A stretch of DNA of 64,000 bases from NCBI GenBank assembly GCA_038503075.1, contig JBCAML010000002.1:682001-746000 (forward strand), given 5' to 3'. The notes under the pieces were generated by a model that made no database searches, was not told the origin of the DNA, and was given only the letters and a program-made list of their open reading frames with translations. This stretch comes from Gyromitra esculenta (Eukaryota; Ascomycota; Pezizomycetes; Pezizales; Discinaceae). Shown one piece after another: positions 10,728 through 21,807 of the stretch (positions within the stretch are counted from its first letter, which is position 1; each line of letters begins with the position of its first letter). The translations under genes were made by a program, and so were the position numbers.

Positions 10728-12698
10728 ATGACCAGGCCTTCGCGTAACGCTGCAAAAAAAAGCAATCTCGATAGTGAAGTCATTTATACGCAAGCCGTCG
10801 AGGCACAATCAGTCGAAACAGAAGAAACGGTTATTACGCAATCTGGTATTCCCGCCGCTGCAACAAAGGTAAAAGCTACAGTCAAGGCAACTACCAAGAA
10901 GGGGAGAAAACGAAATGCCAACGAAGACAGCGAGCCAGAAAATTCTTCTCAAAAGAAAGCACGAAAAGTAACTAAAAAGACTACCTCCGACATGGTAGGC
11001 TCTGCCGTCAGGTCCGCTGGGGTGAAAATGCTTGTGGGTGCACATGTTAGCATGGCCAAAGGTTCCCAAAACACCCCTTCATTATAGGAGTGAGGTGGAA
11101 AGTTTACTAATGTTTTCGTTGGTGGAAAAACAGGGGTTCAGAACGCCATAACAAACAGCCAAAAAATTGGAGGAAACTCATTCGCGCTGTTCCTTAAATC
11201 GCAGAGGAAATGGACAAGCCCTGATCTGAAGGAATCTGATGCTGTGGCGTTCCGAAATGGCTGCATAGAGGCTGGAATCGATCCAAAACGGTTTGTGAAA
11301 TCCCTTGTCTTAGCCCCGCCGATCTTAGGGTAATTATCAGCTCAATATTCCCGAATAAATGCGGTTCTAGTGTCTTGGTCGAGAGAGTCAGTGCGCCGGA
11401 GCTATCCGGGCAATGATTTCTCAGACCGAGACTAAAGCTGGCGATAAATGGTGATTATTATGGCAGTACTGAGCTGGTATCTGAGATCTGGAACTCCCCA
11501 GCTACCAAAAACCCCAACCCAGACACCACGAGGAGTGATATAATCACACTCTAAAGCTGATACACGGAACAGGCACATCCTCCCGCACGGATCGTACTTG
11601 ATCAATCTTGCCCAGGCAGATAAGGAGAAAGCAAAACAAGCGTACGACTGTTTCCTTGACGACCTAAGACGCTGCGAAAGGCTTTCGATAGGGCTGTATA
11701 ATTTTCAGTAAGCTCCCTACTTCAACTCGCCCCTAAGCGTTTAACTCCTTGAGAACAATTATGTTCATGGCTCAGCCCTATTCCCAATTCTTCCCTTAGT
11801 GAGCATCCAAGTGCCGCTTATTAGCGGGTTAAAATATTTTGTTTCTCCCTATAGTGTAAATGAATTAGGAGAATCTACATTGTACCATGTACTAACGCTT
11901 TTCATAGTCCTGGTTCTACTCTTGGTCTTTCACGTCCCGAGGCATTGACTCGGATTGCAGCTCAGCTCAACCGTGCACATAAAGAAACAAAGTCGGTCAA
12001 AACTGTATTAGAAAACATGGCTGGACAAGGGAACATCATTGGTGCGGATTTTGAGGATTTGAGAGACATTATAGAGCAAGTGGAAGATAAGGATAGAGTT
12101 GGCGTTTGTTTGGATACATGCCATTTATTCGTTTGTGGTCCTTATTTTTGTGACTGTTTGTATTAGGCACTGACTGATTGTATAGGCTGCCGGACACGAT
12201 ATCCGAACCCAGGCCTCCTACGACACAGTGATGGCAAACTTCGACCAAATAGTGGGCCAAAAATACCTTGTTGCTCTTCATCTTAACGACTCCAAAGCAC
12301 CTTTGGGCGCAAACCGAGATCTACATGAAAATATTGGGTTGGGGTATTTAGGGCTAGAAGCATTCCGTGTAATCATGAACGACAAAAGATTGGAAGGTTT
12401 GCCGATGGTCCTAGAAACGCCAATGCAGTTGGAGAAGACATGGGCAGATGAGATAAAGCTGCTAGAATCTCTAGTAGGAACTCTAGCGGACGATCCGGAT
12501 TTTCTAGCTAAGGCAGCTGAGCTTTCCACGAAGGGGCACCACGAGCGAGAGAAGAATGCAGGAGTGGTGGAAAAGAGGAAAGCCAAGACATCCAAGACAT
12601 CCCAAAAAGCATCAAAAGGTGGGAAGAAGCCTAGTAAGAAGCAAGTTGAAGTGAGTGATGTTGAGGACGATGGGGAGGATGACACTTGCGAACACTAG
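10728..12698 (+). CDS. APN1: AP endonuclease of the endonuclease IV family (Apn1)
   Basis: This zinc enzyme cuts DNA 5' of abasic sites and trims blocked 3' ends in base-excision repair, in nucleus and mitochondria. The model is join(10728..11061,11134..11290,11573..11707,11908..12130,12186..12698), 453 residues. A basic N-terminal extension of about 100 residues (KKGRKR, KKARK) looks like a nuclear localisation region. The AP2Ec TIM barrel starts at GAHVSMAKG and shows [45 protein letters not shown] (split by intron 4), HLNDSK, HENIGLG and ETP, all family metal-site or active-site blocks. The Lys-rich tail (KKPSKKQ) resembles the C-terminal nuclear signal of yeast Apn1. Introns 2 and 3 are long for this window (282 and 200 nt). 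Confidence 0.95.
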
Positions 12699-15099
12699 AT
12701 TACCCTCATTAACCTCACTCGAATTTTCGAGAATGCTGTATGGATAATTTTTTTTTGCATTGAGAAAACATTCATATCGGAAAGAAAATCTATCTTTATT
12801 TTCAGAGGTTGGGTATGTGTATATTATCGGTTTCCTGGGAAATGGAATTTCAAATAGGGGCCGGTAATTACATTAGAGTGCGTTACCTTGATAGATAGAG
12901 GGTGGGCATAGGTATACTAGCATGGGGGTGTGGCATTAAAATCTAAAGTCTAGGTTCTGGACTTCCAAGCTCAGGCATTAATTCGTTCCCATATTAATTC
13001 ACTATATATATTGCTAAAGGGTTTCCCCGAGGATCTACTCCTCAACCGGGTGTTAAATTTCTGATTTGATATCTTGATAACTAGCCTACCTGTCGGCTCC
13101 TAGGGATGTATATACTACACCCTAAAATCTGGTTGCATCACTCCTTTCTCCACCAAAATCGAGTTTCTAGCCAAGCCTTGCATTCTCAAGGGCCTTTATC
13201 TTTACACAAAAAATTATGAGAAGGGTAGAAACAGTATAAATAATAAATTTATAGCTAGTAAGTTTATCAAGAAACTCATTTCTTTTGAGGGACATTTTTT
13301 AGTAGAGAGTTTGTTGGCTAGAGATGGTCGATTTTGGTGTATTTTGGTCATCGTCTCACGACTTTTTGCACGTGTCTGTACATCATCTAATAACGGAGCT
13401 AGCAAGAGAGAAATCGTTAATAGGTCTAGTTCACTAGCGAAGCGCCCAAAAGCTCTTATAGACTTTCAAGCATCTAATTTTAAAGGATTCTAGCTTATAA
13501 GATAGCACCATAATGCACGGGTTAGATAGAAACTAAACAGTAGACACCCATATCTACTTTTGTCGCTTGCAATTGTGTATTGTAAGTGGTGCACGTATTA
13601 TATAAAAACAAAATTGCTAAGCAACCAGTGGATATCGGAAGATTATATCCAATCAAAGAGCTGGATTGAAGCCCCTTCTGTGGTTAACCGCTATACCCAG
13701 AGATGTTTGAGGACGAGGAGTAGTCTTACAGTCGAAACCAACCAGGAGGTGTTAATATCTAAATAGGAAGGAACGGCCGGAAGGCTACCGAGAGCTGAAA
13801 CCTCGCCTATCTGATTTCCGAAGGTCGGAATTTCCAATCCCGTGCTTGTTATCGTTTCCTACGATAGGACTGAGAAAATGAGTGGCGATGGTTGTGTGGC
13901 CGATGAAACGCTTATGGTCATCTCACCGTGGAGGAGGTTGGACGAACTTTTCCCAAGGCAAGCCATCAAGATCCATCCGTTTTTATAAATTCACAGATAA
14001 GATCCTTCCCAGCGCCCTTTCTAATTTTTAATACAGGTGAGGGTTTAAGGCTGCGGTCATGGGTATGGTTGGGAAAATAAAAGCCACTATCAATGAGTTT
14101 CGGCGTATACCTTAATGTTGCCTCAATAACTCTAGTGTAGGGTGCCAGTAAAACATTCCGGAGAATACTGCAACTGACAAATAAGCTATCTCCTGTGTCT
14201 CGGCGTGATGACGATATGATGGTGATAGTTATGACGCCAGGGGGAAGAGTACTGGGGAGGAGGCAGATGCTCCTAGCTTTTCTTTCAGACTGACGGGATT
14301 TAACACTCTGGATCTTGGATATAGAACCCTCCTACTCCTTTGGGCCGAAATTTAATCCCCCAAGTATCCTGCGGCGGGAAAACAGCGTGTTATTTTCACA
14401 TAATAGTTTTGGGTTTGCGCTAATCCTGCGGGGCTACCACGATCATGCTGGATTCACCGATGATCACGCTGTTGGAAGGTTTAACAGAAATCGAGGCCAT
14501 AACGCCGAAGCATATTCTAAGAATACTCTAGAAGTTTCTGCTATTAGCTATTGTCTACTTGGTGTGCAGAAGTGAAAGATAGAAAACCAATGACTAAAAA
14601 GAATCCGAAACATTTGTCGAGAGAAAGTGACGCTGGTCAATATGGTACCTATGTGCTCAGCTTTCTCTCTTTCCTTTTCCCTCACCCTGTATCTAGTATA
14701 CACATCCATCATCGAAGATTGATTCGCGATAGTTTCCGTAATGTTTGGAACAAGCTGACTGAATTGGGCCTGATATAGGTTGCAGACGGATAATTGTACC
14801 CGGCAGTTTTTGAATGTTTTGCATCGGACGAACTTAACATGAGAATGCTAGCTTTTTTGTTTAGCCATAACTTAATTTTGTGCCTTTTTTTTCCCCCCAA
14901 TCTATCAATTCCCTGTCGGTGCTATGTTGAAAATGAAATTTTCGCAAAGAGTGATACTGCTGAGACGGATGTTTTACTGATCCCTCCAAGGCCTGTTTGA
15001 TATGGATCACCCATCGGTATTGACTATCAATTTCTAACGACACCATTTTAGATGGAGGAAGTACGTCAGTTGTATTCGAAAGCTATGACAAAATAGCAC
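12699..15099. other. spacer APN1 to small cysteine-rich gene
   Basis: No gene is supported. The sequence is AT-rich. A weak inverted repeat (about 13158-13177 against 13316-13340, sharing CACCAAAATCGA and TCTAGCCAA) may be another decayed palindromic element. The short open frames show no recognisable domain. Confidence 0.5.
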
Positions 15100-15107
15100 T
15101 ATATAAG
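15100..15107 (+). promoter_or_regulatory. TATA box of the small cysteine-rich gene
   Basis: TATATAAG is followed by a pyrimidine-rich stretch, likely the transcription start, and a leader of about 270 nt to the ATG at 15407. Clear TATA boxes in fungi often mark strongly or inducibly expressed genes. Confidence 0.5.
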
Positions 15108-15406
15108 AGTGAAGTAGAGACCCGCTCCTTGTCCTTCAACATTCACAGCCACGTATCTCGAGACGTTTTTACCAACTACTCCCTCAAACCATCAAACCTC
15201 TAGATTTGCTCAAGCTCAAATTTTATCAGTTCAAGAGTGTAATCTAAATACTCTCTATATACCGCTGAACTCAACCCCAATCTTCTCGACCAAATCATTA
15301 TCAACTTTGATAATAGCGTAGTCAGGCTTCGTTGAGCTTCCCAGCACCTATTCGGTTTCCTCCAAGAAAATAAAAGATCGAATCTTTTACCCACCCATAA
15401 TCAAAC

Positions 15407-15559
15407 ATGTCGGGCTGCGCACACGGATCGTTCATCAAGGCTCAAGGTGGAGCAAACAGATGCGATGTTTGCAAGAAGGTCGGTGACATTTTTGTCTATC
15501 GGTGTGCTGCGTGCGCGCTTTGCATCTGCGAACAATGCAAAAAGCTCGGTGGATTTTAA
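15407..15559 (+). CDS. 50-residue cysteine-rich protein, putative mini zinc-binding fold
   Basis: A single-exon frame of 50 codons follows a TATA-driven leader; AAACATG gives a good start context. Eight cysteines are arranged as C4, C19-x2-C22, C33-x2-C36, C39-x-C41-x2-C44, with H6 near the N-terminus. The order His, CxxC, aromatic-Arg-CxxC, Leu-Cys, CxxC resembles a shortened C1/DC1-type zinc-binding module that could hold two metal ions. There is no signal peptide or membrane segment, so it is probably cytosolic or nuclear. I do not recognise a named family. The density of paired cysteines and the promoter argue against a chance frame. No gene lies within 2.7 kb on either side. Confidence 0.7.
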   Translation: MSGCAHGSFIKAQGGANRCDVCKKVGDIFVYRCAACALCICEQCKKLGGF

Positions 15560-18500
15560 ATTTTATCAATTAAGACCTCTTTGCATGCGGATCTCGATAA
15601 ATCGAAAGCGGGATTGTCGTCCATAGACTGGAGTTTAAGCGGGACCAGAGTTCCCATGACTTATTATCAACCCCCCCTCCATCATCGCTAGAATTGGGTT
15701 TTTATGTGTTGCTTTAGCTCAAATTCTTCTCTTCTTGGTATTTCAGGGGTGATTCCAGTTTTTTTTTTTTCTTTAAAAAAAAACATTTACTCCCGGGTTA
15801 TTTGGCATGATAGACACTGGACGTGGAGCTTGCTTTTTTTTCTTCTTTACTATATTTTTTCCTTGTAAGCTTAAATCACATGTTAGTCACTTATTTCTGC
15901 CTGTTCTCCCCCCCTCTTCTATGCTATCTCATTCGAATGTATTTCCTAAACCTAAACTCTTATCTCTTTTAGAACCCCCACCTGCTTTTTCCGTTTGTAG
16001 AATGTGGTAGAGTGTATCCACGAATAAGATTTGTTGCTTTTTGCAGAAACAATTGCACGTATACCGTATTTGTTTTATTGATGAGCTGTCACTAGAGAGA
16101 GATCTTGGCCGAAGGCGACGCACAGGATAAATTTGCAGTGCTGAGCGGTGAGAGCCAGTGCACAGCAGTATTGGGCTAGTTTATGCACGCATATTTTGGT
16201 ACATACAGACGGTAACGCGGAAATCCCCTGCGCCAATTCCGTCAGAGTTGGTAGTGGGACCCTGGCTGGAGATGCAATCGTTTAACCACGCAGGATCCCA
16301 TGTTTTCCAGAATTGCCTATGTTTACCCACATAAACACGCGCAGCATCATGCAAGGGGACTGTCGGGCTGCAGACCTCATCAATCACATACTCCGTGGAC
16401 ACAGACCAAGAAAATATACGATGCTGGGGGCCATTTGAAGAAGAGGGAATTAGGTGCAGTGGTTATCATTCAGAGCCCACGTATACGCGGAAATAGGATC
16501 ATAGAGATCGCAGACTATTGTTTTCAGGCCAGCGTTTGTTTTCCTGTGTTACCGTGAAGCTATATATAAGCAAGAAAGAGACCTAAAAACTTGGACCCGG
16601 GGAAGTGGGTGGGGGTTGATCGCGGAACCTTAGGGCTTCGGTGAGCTGAGCTGAGAAAAGCACTCGAGGATCTACTTTATTGAGACTAAGCGAGCCAGTC
16701 CCTGTGTTTACTATTAGTTCAAGATGTCTGATCAGAGCGTTACGTACGGTGATCAGCAATGCATATTCCATCCAAATAATAGAATGTGTTTCTATTAAAT
16801 TACCCTGACACATTGCGATAATTGGTCTTGGAATGCACAGTGGTGAACGAAAGATGGCAAACTCAGCTAATGACTAAAGGAAAGAATCACAGTGACATCA
16901 TTAGCTACATATCAGCTCGTTACCTCCAGTGGTGCATTCATGCACCGTCAAGCAAGCCAGCACGCCTAAGACTTCTCAAACAAGTTCCCTTGTGCGATCA
17001 ATTTCGGTCGGAATCCTAGTTTTGCAAAAAAAAAAACAAGGAAATATCGGCTTGATGGTGTAATTGATATCTTTACCACTGACCACCTAGGTTCGAATCC
17101 CGACCCGCGGTTTTGGTTCCTAGAAAACCAGCGGAAAAATTAATTTGACGATCATGCGACATCACTCGCTCATGTGACGTATCGGATAGGCGTTGGGGGA
17201 AACCTGCAGAAGCGTCTTTTATTGTCAAGCATTATTTAGTCGTTTTCAATAACCGTAGCCAAAACTCAGGGCTCCCCCTTTCTCTACTCCCTTTACCAAG
17301 GTTCACCCCGAATTCTCGTCGGTTACGGGTTTTTTCGCGTATACTATTTTTATATTCGCACACAAGTTTAATTCATATACTAACCCTTTCTGTCCGGGTT
17401 TCTCGCTTTTGCGATTGACGATGACTCAGATTACCAAGTGAGCCTTGAACACAGCACGGCAATAACGGTAGCAGTGCTAGCGATGGAGGGATGTAAAAGC
17501 CAACAACGGAGGAGATCCCGACTCCGAATCATCATCCATGATGCATATAAAAAACACCGCCCCTAACCATTTACCGAGAACATGTATACCCTACAGTTCA
17601 CAGCTAGAGACTACATACAAATGGACTGGAGTGAAATGTCCATTTCCGGATGCAACGGTCTGGCAGATGATAACAAGATCTAGAGGTTAAAGAGCACTCA
17701 TGTACCTGTGCCGCTGAATAAATAAAGAAATAATAAGGATAAAGGATCCCAGCCGAGCTTATACTAGTATAGCATGATAGAGGAGTATTTCATAAATTTT
17801 CTTTTCTTTTTTCTGTACTTTTCTTTTTTCCCCTTTCCCTTTTCCCGCATTTACCGGACCGGTAACCGCTCCGACATATATACATATTTGTACGTATAGA
17901 TCTCTTTTTCTCAAGATCCGGATATCCAGGTTTAGAGAGAGCAAGAGCGAGATATAGAGTCATCGTCAACCTGTTTTTTTCTCTCACTTGCTTCACTGGA
18001 GAATATATATCCCTGTAATTAATCATCTCTTCCCCCTCCATCTAAGGGAAAGAAAAAAAAAGGGAGGCAGGAAAAAGAAAGCTTCCTTATTTTCCTTTGA
18101 CACCATATGCATCAGTTCGTATGATCCTCCGTTGAGTGCTTAAATCCCGGGTTCTGGGAGTAGATCATCCGTCGGGGTGCAGTGTATGAATCAGCGGCTG
18201 TCCCGTGCTTACCTGGGAACAGGCTAGACAGATAACTTCACTTCAATAACGGTCCGGACGTGTGGATGTATAAGTAACTGTGTATATGCACACATCTATA
18301 TACGAATATATTGCAACAACGGAAGTTCGGCCGGTTTCAGTTTATATCCTCCTACACTGGTGCGGAACAGACAGGTCGAAAGAGTTGTATAAGGCTAGAC
18401 ACGAATTTTGGTTATTCAATTTCGAGAGATTCCTCCGAGCCCCAAGCCATAGCGTATCTCGAGATTTTCTTAGAGCTAAATACAAAACACATCCATCCCC

Positions 18501-18939
18501 CTCCGTTTCATATAAATAAACCAACGGCACAGCATTTACTAAAAACCCGGGTAGATAAAAGTCATTTTCAACTAATTTGTAAACCACAAACTCCATTTCA
18601 TTTGGACGCCACACCACGCCTACTTTAGTTGTATAAACGGAAAACCAAAAAGAAACGAAAAAAGTCACGTGGAAGACAAATGCAACGCAATCATACAAAG
18701 GAGAGCTAAAAGATACACAGTTGGTAACAAAAATAAATGATGGGAGGGAAACCAGAGAATACAAGGAAGGAAATCGTTTCTAGTAAAGGAAACCGCGCGA
18801 GGGAAGATTAAATATCAAAACAAAAAAAGTAATCATCTGCCGGAAGTTTGCTTCGGAGAGGAGGAAGTGCCCTTTACATATCCGCTAATATACTGAACTA
18901 ATCACTCCAAGAAATATAACCTGATTACTGGTCTAATGT
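15560..18939. other. spacer with no supported gene
   Basis: This 3.4-kb interval between the small cysteine-rich gene and the 3' end of the STIMATE-type gene contains homopolymer T and A tracts, a tRNA-like A/B-box remnant (17056-17114) and a purine/pyrimidine-rich block (17800-18070). The open frames on both strands are short and without recognisable domains. Confidence 0.55.
17056..17114 (+). other. tRNA-like pol III promoter remnant
   Basis: TGGTGTAATTG (17056-17066) fits the A-box consensus and GGTTCGAATCC (17090-17100) fits the B-box consensus exactly; a TTTT run follows at 17111-17114. The gap between boxes is only 23 nt, the expected acceptor stem does not pair and no normal anticodon arm is visible. 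It is therefore not a working tRNA gene. A decayed tRNA, a tRNA-derived SINE fragment or a short pol III unit are possible. Confidence 0.4.
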
Positions 18940-20540
18940 TTATCTCCCCCCTCTTTCCAAGTCTTCATCCTTCCCTACTAGTGTAGTGTCATCGTCATCG
19001 CTCTCCCGTCTCCCCCCAAAACCCCTACCAATACTCTCATCCTCCCCATATCCCGGAGTACTCGGCCCTCTACTCCCTGGCAACAGCATCATGGAACTAT
19101 TTCGGCTCTTCCGGCCTCCCAATCCCCGTCGTCCGTTCCTTAGGGCGTTATATGAGCTGCTAGGGGAACCCGATCGCGGCGTCCCTATGCCATCCTGGAG
19201 TGTAGAACCGTCAGTATCAGGGTTGTATTCTTCCAGTACCGGTGTTACGAGCTTTTTATCGGTGTGGCGGGAGGAGGAGGGTCTTAATAGTGAGCGGGAG
19301 TCCGCGGCGGCTTCCTCGTCGTCCGAGTTGAAGATGTCACCCGCACTATCGAAAGAGCGACGGTGAGATTGGGGAGAGCTTATTCGGCCTGGGACGGGCG
19401 CAGACTCTTGGATAGGGGAGCCCGAAGGATCGACCTTCTTTTTTATATAGGAGTCGATTATGTAGTACTGAAGCGCGTTCATGACTAGAGGAAAGAACTA
19501 ATAGCAATGATATCAGCAGTGAGACCCACTGTGTTGTGGGTTTTAATCTCGGCAAAGACTCACAAACATGACGAAAAACACTTGCAACCTCTTATCACCC
19601 TCGGTCCAAGCTAACAACCAGTCTCCAACGTGTCCTAGCCATGGGCAAAGAGCAAATATAATCCAAACGACAAATTTCATGCCCATCAATCCGGCAAAGT
19701 AAATGATTGCTTGCTTCATCCAGTATGACCACTTGGGTGGATCCCCATAATCACCAGAAGAGATTCCTGTCTTGAAAAACGAAAAAGGTGATAGAACCAA
19801 AAGAGTTTGCAATACACGGAGTATAAATATTAAGATAGCGATACCGATTGTAGTCTAGGTGAAAATCACGGATCAGCTGTGTGACGATGAACCTAGATTT
19901 GGAGTGGCGGTACAAACATCAATAGCTAAATTCAATAAATAAAAGCTGCACGGATTTGGATGGTAGCTAGGATCGTCTTCAGGTGGACCACCAAAGTCTC
20001 TTCGGGGTGGAGGAGGAGGAGGTATCACCAAGGAAGCTGGAGAAGGTTCTGTGGAGAAGGTACCCGAAGAGAGCATGGAGAGAAGGATATTTGCTATATG
20101 AACCAAAACGGATCCGACCACTTGTTTCGAGACGTCGAACCACCTGCGACGCCACAGTGCGATATGTATAAGTATGTGCGTCTAGGGTGTGGTGCAGATG
20201 AGCTCAACATACCATATCTTCATGGGGCGCTGTGGAGATTCTCTCGATCTCTTCCAGACAAGTGATAAGAGGGCTAGACCGCCGAGGGCTGCTTGAGTAA
20301 ATAGGGCTATAAAAAAGGATCATGATATTAGCTTTCGTTACGTCAATTATTTTGACCCTAGTGTCTTTTTAATGTTGATTGACTTAAAGGTCATGTGCAT
20401 GCTGTAGGCTATATGGAGAAAGCGAAAGGAGAGAGAGGACCAAGCTCACCGAAAGGACCCAACAACTCGCATCTATTAGTCCCATCGTCCATACCGTCGT
20501 CTTGAATCATGGTTATGACGACAGTCGTGGTAGCGTTCAT
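18940..20540 (-). CDS. STIMATE/TMEM110-type vacuolar membrane protein
   Basis: This is a multi-pass membrane protein related to yeast vacuolar protein YPL162C and animal STIMATE, an ER protein that aids store-operated Ca2+ entry. The fungal role is not established. The model is complement(join(18940..19497,19564..19854,19918..20143,20213..20306,20450..20540)), 419 residues. Exons 1-3 give a short lumenal start, a first TM (ALFTQAALGGLALLSLVW), WWFDVSKQ and a helix before a proline-rich loop (IPPPPPPRRDFGGPPEDD). Exon 4 holds the family core DTTIGIAILIFILR, SGDYGDPPKWSYWMKQ, and GLMGMKFVVWIIFALCPWL. FPLVMNALQYYIIDSYIKKK starts a long cytosolic Ser-rich tail ending in acidic residues. The gene diverges from YSH1. 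Confidence 0.88.
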
Positions 20541-21807
20541 GACCGAGGAGGTATACCGAGTTTAGCTCCCCAGTTTGTTGAGGAGGAGAGAGAGGCGATG
20601 ATCACGACAACGACGAGATGAGATATAGCTGATACCACAGATAGAAATAAATAAAATAAATAAAGAACGCGGGAGAGAGAGACTAAGAAAGGGAGGTTCC
20701 TGGCTGATACCTAGAAGCTCAAGCCAGAGCAAAAAGCCAGAAGAAGATAGCTTCCAGACGGAGAGGTGGTAGACTGGCTGACTGCTGGCTGACTTGGTGA
20801 TACTTGTCTGTCTGGGGGTCCAGGGAAGCGCCAGATAATGGGGGGGTGGGAGGTAACACAAACTCGCTCAAGATCACACAGAGATCACAGCAAGAAGGCG
20901 AAAGCCAGGAAACATGGCCCGGCTCTTTCCCCAACCAAGATGCATCACCGGCCTTGGCAACACTTACTTTTAGTCACTGCACATCAGTCACGCACGCACT
21001 GCCCTAGCGAGACGAGCGACCAGTACCAACTTGTTGACGTTTACCAAGCACAGCTTTATCTTGAGCCGCATGCCCAACTAAAGCTAAATAAAGTAGACAA
21101 TATACAGAACAAGAAGCAAGTGGCAGAGGCTGAGTCGGTGTTTGCAGCAGGAATACGGAATCTACACCTCGCCTTGCGGAGTTATGCACACGTCAGAGTC
21201 TAAGCAGAGCACGGCTGGCCTTTAACATCTTGAAGGGATAGTTTTTTTCTATGGTAGCGTTTGTTCGTTTGTTGCGCCTGCGGGCCAATCCGTTTAATGC
21301 AGACCCGATCGCAATGGTTTCACGCCAAATAAAGTGACCCTTAAATCTGGAGAATCAATCCACCTTGCCGGCTCATAAATACCTGTAGTCAGAATCACTA
21401 TTACGATAGCTGTGGCTTTTGTCTGTTTACGGGATTAAGCTGTGACAAATATCCATCTCGCTCGATGGGTTTTCTCTCGGTCCCTCGGAACCAAAAGCTT
21501 ATCATGGGAGAGCTGCATGGTTGGGGGTTGACGGCTCTTGGCTTTACAATCTGACTACCAGGAACTGCTGGACAAATTTGACACAGAGCCTCATTGTTAG
21601 AGAGGGTAATCCTCCTCTCGCACTTACCCTGTCCACCTCAATTACATCCGCAGAGAGGGTAACCTTCGTCCCTCCAATGTACTTACCCGGCCTTCCATCC
21701 CAGACAAAGAATTGTCCGTTCACGTTTCCACGCATAAACAACTTGCTTCGAAAGTTATTCACTTGCTCTTACAACCTGATCCAAGAATAAGCCTCCCCAA
21801 AACGATA
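20541..21807. other. divergent promoter region STIMATE-like/YSH1
   Basis: This 1.27-kb upstream region is shared by two divergent genes. No gene is supported in it; the 121-codon frame at 20838-21203 is compositionally odd and has no homolog I recognise. Confidence 0.55.

Noticed and set aside
17041..17110. A tRNA gene
   Set aside because: B-box is perfect, but the acceptor stem does not pair and the A-B gap is about nine bases too short for a cloverleaf.
18342..18764. 140-codon minus-strand frame
   Set aside because: It lacks any domain, lies in the 3' flank of the STIMATE-like gene and is biased by T tracts.
20838..21203. 121-codon frame in the STIMATE-like/YSH1 promoter
   Set aside because: Sits wholly in a divergent promoter and shows no recognisable domain or splice partner.
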